In this document: positions 1 through 5,158 of the stretch, one piece after another | Position numbering within the stretch: position 1 is the first letter of the stretch | Layout: the number at the start of each line of letters is the position of its first letter | Assembly (NCBI GenBank): GCA_003695455.1 | Contig: RFJF01000448.1 | Coordinates: 1 to 5,158 of the forward strand | Length of the DNA: 5,158 nucleotides | Source: Chloroflexota bacterium | GTDB taxonomy: Bacteria; Chloroflexota; Anaerolineae; 4572-78; J111 | Direction: 5' to 3' | Made by a program: the position numbers and the translations under genes | The notes under the pieces: generated by a model | What the model was told of the DNA's origin: nothing | Seen by the model: the letters and a program-made list of their open reading frames with translations, nothing else | The model's database searches: none

Positions 1-11
1 AGGATATTCAC

Positions 12-30
12 ACAAATGATGTGACAAATG
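12..30 (+). repeat. Short direct repeat ACAAATG, possible regulator site
   Basis: The heptamer ACAAATG occurs at 12-18 and 24-30, a spacing of 12 bases, and its reverse complement CATTTGT lies at 233-239 just before the helicase start. Repeated motifs near a promoter can be protein-binding sites. In an AT-rich stretch this could equally be chance, and no regulator is encoded in the window to connect it with. Confidence 0.2.
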
Positions 31-73
31 TTATCTGGTACTGATTGTGGAGTTATGTTAGAATTGAAGGCAT

Positions 74-104
74 AAAAAAAGTCCCGCGGCAACGGGACTT
101 TAAT
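74..104 (-). terminator. Hairpin with flanking A/T tract (terminator-like, best on minus strand)
   Basis: AAAGTCCCG (78-86) and CGGGACTTT (93-101) form a perfect 9-bp stem with a 6-base loop. An A7 run at 74-80 overlaps the left arm, so on the minus strand the hairpin is followed by a T tract, the classic intrinsic terminator shape for leftward transcription. On the plus strand only three T's follow, all within the stem, so rightward termination would be weak. No minus-strand gene is visible to its right, so it may be a bidirectional terminator of a gene left of the window or part of a structured leader. Confidence 0.5.
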
Positions 105-110
105 GATATG

Positions 111-134
111 GATCAAGCAGCGCCGTGCCTGATC
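111..134 (+). other. Stem-loop in the non-coding leader region
   Basis: GATCA (111-115) pairs with TGATC (130-134). After one mismatch, GCA (117-119) pairs with TGC (126-128) around a 6-base loop. It is the middle of three consecutive hairpins between 74 and 192. Its internal bases 117-123 (GCAGCGC) are also perfectly complementary to 162-168 (GCGCTGC), the left arm of the next hairpin, so the two structures could compete. Confidence 0.4.
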
Positions 135-162
135 AATCGTTTGGGATATTGTACATTCACCG

Positions 163-192
163 CGCTGCCAGGTCAATTGGGCAGCGTTTTTT
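163..192 (+). terminator. Rho-independent terminator-like hairpin plus T6
   Basis: CGCTGCC (163-169) and GGCAGCG (180-186) form a perfect GC-rich 7-bp stem with a 10-base loop, directly followed by six T's (187-192). It is a credible intrinsic terminator for rightward transcription. It could end an upstream gene or small RNA, or act as an attenuator ahead of the helicase at 261. The left arm has an alternative partner upstream at 117-123. Confidence 0.6.
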
Positions 193-223
193 GTTGTCCT
201 CACAGTTAATCCTCGCCAGCGTT

Positions 224-251
224 TTGCAATTACATTTGTATCAATTATGGT
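224..251 (+). promoter_or_regulatory. Weak sigma-70-like promoter before the helicase
   Basis: A -35-like TTGCAA (224-229) and a -10-like TATGGT (246-251) are separated by 16 bases. Each matches the consensus at four of six positions. Transcription would begin only a few bases before the ATG at 261, giving a nearly leaderless mRNA, which fits the lack of a clear Shine-Dalgarno sequence there. This is a pattern match only; the real promoter could lie further left. Confidence 0.3.
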
Positions 252-260
252 AAGAAACCA

Positions 261-3200
261 ATGACTGCTCTCGAATCGCTACAACCTGACAGTAAAGTGA
301 CCGGTATTATTCCAAACCAGGCTGTCACTGTGGTTCGCGTGAATTGGTACGGCACCAGTGCTGTTGAACTGATTTACAAACGACCCGATGGACAAACCGG
401 TTCACAAATTCTTTACCGTCACGACGAACCGAATCTGGCCATTCTCGAGGGGCACCCTACCTGGCGCTTTGACACCGACGGCCATACCTTCCGCCAGGTG
501 GCCGAAGCGTACCGGATTCGGCTGGCCCACCTGTTTGACCCGGTATTGGCAGTACACACGTCGCTCATTGAGCCGTTACCTCACCAAATCACTGCCGTGT
601 ACAGCGAAATGCTCACCCGCCAGCCACTTCGCTTCCTGCTGGCCGATGACCCCGGCGCCGGCAAAACCATTATGGCCGGTTTGTTAATCAAGGAACTGGT
701 TGTCCGGGGTGATGTCAATCGCTGCCTGATTTGCGTGCCGGGAGGGTTGGCCCCCCAGTGGCAGGACGAATTGTGGTTTAAATTTCAACTCCATTTTGAC
801 ATCATCACCCGTGAAACTATTGAATCCGCCGTCAGCGGCAATCCATTTGCCGAAAAAGAGCGCGTCATCATCCGGTTGGACCAGATTGCCCGGGATGAAG
901 CACTGCAAGAAAAACTGCGCCGCACCGATTGGGATTTGGTCATTGTGGATGAAGCTCACAAGATGTCGGCCCATTTTTGGGGCAGCAAGCTGGAAGAGAC
1001 CCGGCGATACAAACTTGGTAAATTGCTGGGCAGCATCACCCGCCATTTTTTGCTGATGACCGCCACCCCCCACAACGGCAAAGAAGATGATTTTCAACTG
1101 TTCCTGGCTTTGCTGGACCCGGATCGTTTTGCCGGCCGTTTCCGCGAAGGGGTGCATCAGGTGGATGTATCCGACATTATGCGGCGGATGGTTAAAGAGG
1201 ATTTGTACACCTTTGAACAACGTAAACTTTTCCCGGAACGACGGGCCTACACCGTTGATTACGCACTTTCGCCGGCGGAGGATGAATTGTATCAGGCGGT
1301 TACCAGCTACGTGCGTGAGGAATTCAACCGGGCCGATAACCTGGACGACCAACGCAAAGGCACGGTTGGCTTTGCGCTGACCATCTTGCAGCGGCGGCTG
1401 GCTTCCTCACCGGCAGCTATTTACCAATCGCTCAAACGGCGACGGGAGCGACTGGAAACCCGTCTGGCTGAACTGGAAACCAATCAGCAGGCTGCACTAT
1501 CGCCCCCAACAACTCAATACTGGTTTGTTGATGAGGAGGAGTTGGCCGATCTGGATGACGCTCTGGCCGAAGAAATTGAAGCTGTTGAAGAGGCAGTTAT
1601 GGACAGCGCCACCGCCGCCCTGACCATTGCCGAGTTGCAGGCCGAAATCAATACCCTGACCCGGCTGGAAGCGATGGCCTTTGACGTGCGGCAAAGCGGC
1701 AAAGACCGCAAGTGGGAGGAACTGGCCGCCATCATTCAAGATGATGAACGGATGGTAGATGGCAACGGCCAGCGGCGCAAACTGGTCATCTTTACCGAAC
1801 ATCGCGATACACTGACTTATCTGGAGCAGCGAATTGCTACCCTGTTTGGCCGCGATGACATCATCGTCACCATCCACGGCAACGTGCCCCGCGAACAGCG
1901 CCGGGCAATTGAAGACAAATTTCGCAATGATCCTGATGTTTTCTTTCTGTTGGCCACCGATGCCGCCGGTGAAGGCATTAACCTGCAACGCGCCCACCTG
2001 ATGATCAACTACGACCTGCCCTGGAACCCCAACCGGCTGGAACAGCGATTTGGGCGCATTCACCGTATTGGGCAAACCGAGGTCTGCCATCTGTGGAATC
2101 TGGTGGCCGGCCAGACCCGCGAGGGGCAGGTCTACCAGCGGCTGCTGAGCAAGCTGGAAACCGAAAGCAAGGCGCTGGAAGGCAAGGTCTTTGATGTGCT
2201 GGGGGCGCTTTTTGTACAAACGCCGCTGCGTAAACTGCTGATTGACGCTATCCGCTACGGCGACCGGCCCGAGGTGCAGGCCCAGTTGGAGCGCACGGTT
2301 GACCACGCCGTGGACAAAGAACGAATACGCGAGTTGCTTGAACAACGCTCGCTGGTTACAGAAACAATGGACACCACCGCAATTTTGCGGGTGCGTGAGG
2401 AGATGGAACGCTACGCCGCCCGTCGTTTGCAGCCTCACTACATCAAAGCCTTTTTCATGGAGGTTTTTGTCAAACTGGGCGGTTCGCTGCGTGAACGGGA
2501 ACCGGGGCGCTACCGCATCAGCTACGTGCCGGCTCCCATCCGCCGCCGCGCCCGCGAGTTGGGAACTACCATACCGGTACTTGAAAAATATGACCGTGTT
2601 TGCTTTGAAAAAGCGCTGGTCAGCCCGCCCGGCCAACCGCTGGCCGACTTTCTCTGCCCCGGCCATCCGCTGCTGGATACCGTGATTGACCTGACGCTGG
2701 AACGTCAGGCCCATCTGCTGCGGTCCGGCGCACTGTTGGTGGATGATACCGATCCCGGCGATACGCCGCGCGTACTCTTTTTTTTGGAACAGGCCATTCA
2801 GGATGCCCGCGCCCGCCACAGCGGCGAGCGGCGGATCATCTCCCGGGAGGTCCATTTTGCAGAAATTGACAAAGCAGGCCAGGTGCGGGCCGGCGGTTAC
2901 GCCCCCTACCTGGATTATCGTCCGGCCACGCCGGCAGAGACCGCGCAGATTCAACCGAGTCTGACGTCCGGCTGGCTGAACGGTGAGGTACTGGAACAGC
3001 AGGTAACCGGCTACGCCATTGAGAAGCTGCTGCCGCAACATCTCAAACGGGTCAAACAACGGCGTGAGACACTGATTGACAAAACCCTGGCCGCCGTCCA
3101 CGAACGGTTGACCAAAGAAATTAACTATTGGGATGGCCGGGCCGCTGAACTGCGTCGGCAGGAACGGGACGGCAAAATTAACGTTCGTCTTAACGCCGAA

Positions 3201-3746
3201 CTGGCCCAGCGCCGGGCCGACGAACTGGCGGTCCGGCTGGAGCAGCGCAAAGAGGAACTGGCCCGGGAACGGCAAATATCGGCTGCGCCGCCGGTGGTTA
3301 TTGGCGGCGCGCTGGTGGTACCGCTGGGCCTTTTACTGGGCGAGGCCACTCCGCCCGATTTGCGGCAGCGGCGAATCACCGAAGCAATTGCCATGCAGGC
3401 CGTGATGCAGACCGAAACATCGCTGGGCCACGATCCGCGCGATGTGAGCCGGGATAATCTTGGTTACGACATCGAGAGCCGCGAACCGGCCACGGGCCAC
3501 CTGCGCTTCATCGAGGTCAAAGGCGTTAAAGCCGGCAGTGAAACCGTAACCGTCACCCACAACGAGATTATGTGCGGCGTCAACACGCCGGAGCAGTTCA
3601 TTCTGGCCATTGTTGAGGTGGAGGACGGCCAGGGCCACCCTCCGCGTTACATCCGCCGCCCCTTTGACCGCGAGCCGGACTCGGCGGCGGCCAGCGTTAA
3701 TTACAAGTTGAACGACCTGCTGGTTCACAGTGAGAAGCCGAAGTAA
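261..3746 (+). CDS. drmD: SNF2-family DNA helicase/ATPase with C-terminal DUF3883 domain, DrmD-like
   Basis: This 1161-residue protein is a superfamily 2 DNA translocase of the SNF2/RapA type. Lobe 1 shows Walker A (DDPGAGKT, 129-136), Walker B DEAH (230-233) and the TATPHNGKEDDF segment (267-278). A charged, probably coiled-coil linker spans about 391-475. Lobe 2 carries motif V (ATDAAGEGINLQ, 565-576) and motif VI with its arginines (QRFGRIHRIGQ, 595-605). The C-terminus (about 1060-1150) looks like DUF3883, with GYDI (1068-1071) and IEVKG (1084-1088), a D...ExK arrangement like PD-(D/E)xK nuclease folds. All core ATPase motifs are intact. The start at 261 gives an N-terminus of the expected type; it lacks a strong ribosome binding site, and the ATG at 247 is out of frame. 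Length and domain order match the DISARM helicase DrmD, which helps restrict unmethylated phage DNA. The symbol is an inference, since the DISARM core genes are not in the window. Related DUF3883 helicases occur in other defence clusters. The hydrophobic stretch at about 1010-1027 is unlikely to be a membrane segment. Confidence 0.88.
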   Translation: MTALESLQPDSKVTGIIPNQAVTVVRVNWYGTSAVELIYKRPDGQTGSQILYRHDEPNLAILEGHPTWRFDTDGHTFRQVAEAYRIRLAHLFDPVLAVHTSLIEPLPHQITAVYSEMLTRQPLRFLLADDPGAGKTIMAGLLIKELVVRGDVNRCLICVPGGLAPQWQDELWFKFQLHFDIITRETIESAVSGNPFAEKERVIIRLDQIARDEALQEKLRRTDWDLVIVDEAHKMSAHFWGSKLEETRRYKLGKLLGSITRHFLLMTATPHNGKEDDFQLFLALLDPDRFAGRFREGVHQVDVSDIMRRMVKEDLYTFEQRKLFPERRAYTVDYALSPAEDELYQAVTSYVREEFNRADNLDDQRKGTVGFALTILQRRLASSPAAIYQSLKRRRERLETRLAELETNQQAALSPPTTQYWFVDEEELADLDDALAEEIEAVEEAVMDSATAALTIAELQAEINTLTRLEAMAFDVRQSGKDRKWEELAAIIQDDERMVDGNGQRRKLVIFTEHRDTLTYLEQRIATLFGRDDIIVTIHGNVPREQRRAIEDKFRNDPDVFFLLATDAAGEGINLQRAHLMINYDLPWNPNRLEQRFGRIHRIGQTEVCHLWNLVAGQTREGQVYQRLLSKLETESKALEGKVFDVLGALFVQTPLRKLLIDAIRYGDRPEVQAQLERTVDHAVDKERIRELLEQRSLVTETMDTTAILRVREEMERYAARRLQPHYIKAFFMEVFVKLGGSLREREPGRYRISYVPAPIRRRARELGTTIPVLEKYDRVCFEKALVSPPGQPLADFLCPGHPLLDTVIDLTLERQAHLLRSGALLVDDTDPGDTPRVLFFLEQAIQDARARHSGERRIISREVHFAEIDKAGQVRAGGYAPYLDYRPATPAETAQIQPSLTSGWLNGEVLEQQVTGYAIEKLLPQHLKRVKQRRETLIDKTLAAVHERLTKEINYWDGRAAELRRQERDGKINVRLNAELAQRRADELAVRLEQRKEELARERQISAAPPVVIGGALVVPLGLLLGEATPPDLRQRRITEAIAMQAVMQTETSLGHDPRDVSRDNLGYDIESREPATGHLRFIEVKGVKAGSETVTVTHNEIMCGVNTPEQFILAIVEVEDGQGHPPRYIRRPFDREPDSAAASVNYKLNDLLVHSEKPK

Positions 3747-3763
3747 ACCAATCTCTCATTTTG

Positions 3764-3772
3764 TGGTATAAT
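3764..3772 (+). promoter_or_regulatory. Extended -10 promoter of the toxin-antitoxin pair
   Basis: TGGTATAAT is a perfect TATAAT box (3767-3772) preceded by the TGn extension. No good -35 box is seen about 17 bases upstream, where the helicase stop lies, but an extended -10 can work without one. The predicted start of transcription, near 3779, leaves a short leader before the antitoxin ATG at 3814. It shows that the pair can be transcribed independently of the helicase. Confidence 0.65.
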
Positions 3773-3791
3773 ACATAGCAGAATATGTATT
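3770..3791. promoter_or_regulatory. Palindromic operator candidate overlapping the -10 and start site
   Basis: AATACATA (3770-3777) and TATGTATT (3784-3791) are perfect 8-base inverted arms with a 6-base spacer. The palindrome overlaps the end of the TATAAT box and the expected transcription start. Phd/YefM antitoxins typically bind such palindromes through their N-terminal domain and repress their own operon, with the toxin as co-repressor. The position and symmetry fit that role; binding itself is inferred. Confidence 0.6.
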
Positions 3792-3799
3792 TCACTACA

Positions 3800-3805
3800 G
3801 AGGAG
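3800..3805 (+). promoter_or_regulatory. Shine-Dalgarno sequence of the antitoxin
   Basis: GAGGAG lies 8 bases before the ATG at 3814. It is the strongest ribosome binding site in the window together with that of the methylase, and fits the need for antitoxin to be made in excess of toxin. Confidence 0.7.
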
Positions 3806-3813
3806 CTGCTGTT

Positions 3814-4095
3814 ATGCAAAAAATCATTGGTGTGACCGAACTGCAACGCCGTTTCCGGGCGGTATTTGACGAGGTATCTAAAAATAATGTGCCCTACGTG
3901 CTGACCCGAGGCAGCCGGCCCGAAGCCGTGCTGATTTCTTACGACGAGTTTGTGCGCTGGCAGGCAATGCAGGAGCAGGACATCCTGGCCGATTTTGACC
4001 GGCTGACCGAGCGGCTGGCTCGCCAGAATGCCGCCGTTGATGAAGCTGAACTGGCCGCCGACGTTGATGCGGCTCGCAGCGAGTTAGCCGGCTGA
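3814..4095 (+). CDS. Type II antitoxin, Phd/YefM family
   Basis: This 93-residue protein has the usual length and layout of Phd/YefM antitoxins. The N-terminal part (about 1-50) contains the signature VTELQRRFRAVFDEV, then a strand region (PYVLTRGSRPEAVLISYDEF) that forms the dimeric DNA-binding fold. The C-terminal part (about 55-93) is acidic and helical and is expected to wrap around the toxin and block its active site. The start is fixed by a GAGGAG ribosome binding site 8 bases upstream. The stop codon overlaps the toxin start by one base (TGATG), so the two are translationally coupled. An extended -10 promoter and an overlapping palindrome directly upstream suggest autorepression. The pair sits between a defence helicase and a methylase. 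Confidence 0.9.
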   Translation: MQKIIGVTELQRRFRAVFDEVSKNNVPYVLTRGSRPEAVLISYDEFVRWQAMQEQDILADFDRLTERLARQNAAVDEAELAADVDAARSELAG

Positions 4096-4532
4096 TGCGG
4101 GCCGTCATTGACACCAATATTCTGGTGCGCGCGCTAATTATGCCGCACGGTACGGTTGGCCCGGTGTTGCAGCGGCTGCGCCACGCCGAATACATCCTGC
4201 TCTACAGCCAGCCGCTGCTGGAAGAACTGGCCGATGTGCTCAACCGGCCCCGTATCCGCGACAAGTACGGCCTGAACGAGACCGACATCACCACCGTGCT
4301 GCGGCTGATGCTGCTGCGCGGCGAGGCTGTAACGCCAACCCGGCCCATCACCGTCTGCCGCGATCCAAAAGACAACAAATTTCTGGGAGTCGCCGCGGCC
4401 GGGCAGGCTGATGTGCTTGTGAGCGGCGACGAAGATTTGCTGGTACTGCATCCGTTTGAGGGCATCCCCATCATTTCTCCGGCAGAGTTCCTGCGCCGGC
4501 TGGATGAACGGGACACAGATAAACCCGTCTAA
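4095..4532 (+). CDS. PIN-domain toxin (putative ribonuclease) of a toxin-antitoxin system
   Basis: This 145-residue protein matches the family of putative toxin-antitoxin toxin components with a PIN domain (COG1569-like). PIN domains are Mg-dependent ribonucleases, and the expected acidic residues are present: D6 in VIDTNIL, E43/E44 in [10 protein letters not shown]93 in RDPKDNKFL, and D112/D114 in SGDEDLL. The protein therefore looks catalytically intact. Its ATG shares the A of the antitoxin TGA stop, and no separate Shine-Dalgarno sequence is evident, so translation probably depends on reinitiation after the antitoxin. The RNA target cannot be told from sequence. The stop codon lies one base before a palindromic repeat (4534-4612) that could affect the stability of the mRNA end or read-through to the methylase. 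Confidence 0.9.
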   Translation: MRAVIDTNILVRALIMPHGTVGPVLQRLRHAEYILLYSQPLLEELADVLNRPRIRDKYGLNETDITTVLRLMLLRGEAVTPTRPITVCRDPKDNKFLGVAAAGQADVLVSGDEDLLVLHPFEGIPIISPAEFLRRLDERDTDKPV

Positions 4533-4533
4533 T

Positions 4534-4612
4534 ATCACTGCAGAGGCGCAGCCCGTGGCAATCTCCCCGCCGCACCCGGAGATTGCTTCGGCCCGCTGGG
4601 CCTCACAATAAC
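4534..4612. repeat. Degenerate palindromic repeat element, intergenic copy
   Basis: The left arm contains GAGGCGCAGCCC then GGCAATCTCC (to 4565). The right arm contains GGAGATTGCTTCGG then GCTGGGCCTC (from 4578). Their complementarity is interrupted by a few mismatches and a short length difference, around a loop of about 12 bases. The outer ends (ATCACTGC and CACAATAAC) are weaker matches to each other. The loop and start of the right arm share the 13-mer CCGCACCCGGAGA with the element at 4850-4921, so both belong to one family. This type of element, with ends like GTCATTGCGAG, is scattered through many environmental bacterial genomes. No T tract follows, so it is not a typical terminator. 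Boundaries are uncertain by a few bases. Confidence 0.75.
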
Positions 4613-4639
4613 AATTCATCATTCGCAATTCACAATTCT
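4612..4639 (+). repeat. Four tandem 7-bp units, consensus CAATTCA
   Basis: The units at 4612-4618 (CAATTCA), 4619-4625 (TCATTCG), 4626-4632 (CAATTCA) and 4633-4639 (CAATTCT) run head to tail from the end of the palindromic element to the ribosome binding site of the methylase. Heptanucleotide tandem repeats of this sort are common in some cyanobacterial and Chloroflexota intergenic regions. The copy number may vary between strains. Confidence 0.65.
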
Positions 4640-4643
4640 GGAG
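4640..4643 (+). promoter_or_regulatory. Shine-Dalgarno sequence of the methylase
   Basis: GGAG lies 5 bases before the ATG at 4649 and decides that start. No convincing promoter is seen between 4533 and 4648, so transcription probably comes from the toxin-antitoxin or helicase promoter. Confidence 0.65.
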
Positions 4644-4648
4644 TCCGT

Positions 4649-5158
4649 ATGACCCGTAAAAAACTCATCGAAGTGGCCCTGCCCCTGGAAGCCATCAACG
4701 CGGCCAGCGCCCGCGAGAAATCCATCCGCCACGGCCACCCCAGCACCCTCCACCTGTGGTGGGCGCGCCGCCCGCTGGCCGCCGCCCGCGCCGTGATTTT
4801 TGCCAGCCTGGTGGATGACCCCGGCCACCACCCCGAGGACGCCGCCGATGTCATTGCGAGCAAAGCGACGCAATCCCCAACCCCGCACCCGGAGAGTGCC
4901 ACGCCTGCAGCTCGCAGTGACACAGAAGTGCCGCCGGAGTTCATCGCCGCCTGCCGCAAGCTGCCCAAAGGCAAAAACGCCGAGGGCGTGGACGAAAAAG
5001 GGCGCAGCAACGATACCCCCCGCATGCGCCTGTTCGATTTTATTGAGCGGCTGGTGCTGTGGGAAAGCACCACCGACGAGCGGGTGCTGGAAACCGCCCG
5101 CGAGCTGATCCGCCTCAGTACCGGCGGCAACCCGCCGCCCCTGCTGGACCCCTTTGCC
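4649..5158 (+). CDS. DUF1156-type adenine-specific DNA methylase, N-terminal part (runs off the window)
   Basis: An open frame of 170 codons continues past the right edge with no stop. The N-terminus ([14 protein letters not shown], 4-17; [20 protein letters not shown], 25-44) is the signature of DUF1156 proteins, large putative N6-adenine DNA methylases (COG1743-like). The segment [13 protein letters not shown] (127-139) follows, and the visible part ends with LLDPFA (165-170), the start of methylase motif I for S-adenosylmethionine binding. The catalytic NPPY-type motif would be outside the window. Residues 68-91 are encoded by a palindromic repeat inserted in frame between the conserved blocks. 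The start is supported by GGAG 5 bases upstream. In DISARM-like and DUF1156/DUF499 clusters such enzymes modify host DNA so that the partner helicase complex spares it; this may be the DrmMI counterpart, but that is inferred. The opening codons are more GC-rich than the helicase start. Confidence 0.87.
   Translation, partial: MTRKKLIEVALPLEAINAASAREKSIRHGHPSTLHLWWARRPLAAARAVIFASLVDDPGHHPEDAADVIASKATQSPTPHPESATPAARSDTEVPPEFIAACRKLPKGKNAEGVDEKGRSNDTPRMRLFDFIERLVLWESTTDERVLETARELIRLSTGGNPPPLLDPFA
4850..4921. repeat. Palindromic repeat element inserted in frame inside the methylase gene
   Basis: The ends GTCATTGCGAG (4850-4860) and CTCGCAGTGAC (4911-4921) are inverted copies matching at 10 of 11 positions. 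The inner arms are also roughly complementary, around a loop that includes CCGCACCCGGAGA, shared with the intergenic element at 4534-4612. The element is 72 bp long, a multiple of three, starts exactly on codon 68 of the methylase and stays open for 24 codons. No clear target-site duplication is seen. It has no protein of its own and would be mobilised, if at all, by an enzyme encoded elsewhere. Confidence 0.8.

Noticed and set aside
111..192. A T-box or known riboswitch before the helicase
   Set aside because: No T-box consensus or other known aptamer core can be recognised; only the hairpins and the terminator are supported.
684..1352. A 222-codon minus-strand open frame
   Set aside because: It is a shadow of helicase lobe 1 with no motif or ribosome binding site support.
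2778..2785. Run of eight T's inside the helicase gene, a possible slippage or phase-variation site
   Set aside because: A single T8 in an intact frame is common; there is no second frame prepared for switching and no sign of a frameshift here.
1497..3275. A 592-codon open frame on the minus strand within the helicase gene
   Set aside because: It lies wholly antisense to a protein with intact SNF2 motifs, its translation shows no recognisable domain, and codon bias in GC-rich genes often opens this antisense frame.
4134..4628. A 164-codon minus-strand open frame across the PIN gene and the palindromic repeat
   Set aside because: Its start is a read-through of the repeat element (translation with [10 protein letters not shown], typical of spurious repeat-derived peptides) and the rest is antisense to the PIN toxin.
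4850..4921. A CRISPR repeat or transposon end at the methylase palindrome
   Set aside because: There is no regularly spaced array, no transposase and no clear target duplication; the features fit a small dispersed palindromic element better.
4630..5130. A 166-codon minus-strand open frame opposite the methylase
   Set aside because: The opposite strand encodes the clear DUF1156 signature. The frame includes the repeat element read in another phase ([15 protein letters not shown]), which explains its openness.

Overview
The window reads as part of a bacterial anti-phage or restriction-type island. It holds a long SNF2-family helicase with a C-terminal DUF3883 domain, a compact Phd/YefM-PIN toxin-antitoxin pair, and the start of a DUF1156-type adenine-specific DNA methylase that runs off the right edge. 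All four genes are on the + strand. A large SNF2/DUF3883 helicase beside an N6-adenine methylase recalls class 1 DISARM (DrmD plus DrmMI) and related DUF1156/DUF499 defence clusters. The system cannot be typed from this window because the diagnostic partners (DrmA, DrmB, DrmC or DUF499) would lie beyond base 5158.

Layout: bases 1-260 are AT-rich and non-coding. They contain three consecutive hairpins, the last followed by six T's like an intrinsic terminator, and a short weak promoter-like stretch before the helicase start. Bases 261-3746 are the helicase. A 67-base gap then carries an extended -10 promoter overlapped by a perfect 8+8 base palindrome, a probable autoregulatory operator, and a strong Shine-Dalgarno sequence for the antitoxin (3814-4095). 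The PIN toxin (4095-4532) overlaps the antitoxin by one base. Bases 4533-4648 hold a degenerate palindromic repeat of about 79 bp, four 7-bp tandem units and a good ribosome binding site. The methylase starts at 4649 and is open to the end of the window.

The most striking feature is a second palindromic element of the same family as the intergenic one, at 4850-4921 inside the methylase coding sequence. It is exactly 72 bp, begins on a codon boundary, has no stop in the used frame, and adds 24 residues between two parts of the protein that resemble DUF1156 proteins. This resembles the protein-embedded palindromic elements known from Rickettsia.

Organism: a Gram-negative-like or environmental bacterium of medium to high GC. 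The scattered palindromes starting GTCATTGCGAG and the CAATTCA heptads are of a type I associate with Chloroflexota (Anaerolineae-like) and some cyanobacterial or deltaproteobacterial genomes. This is an inference with low to moderate confidence.

Likely joint function: the methylase would mark self DNA and the helicase would act on unmodified invading DNA. The toxin-antitoxin pair, with its own promoter, may stabilise the island or act as a back-up abortive response, or it may simply have been inserted.
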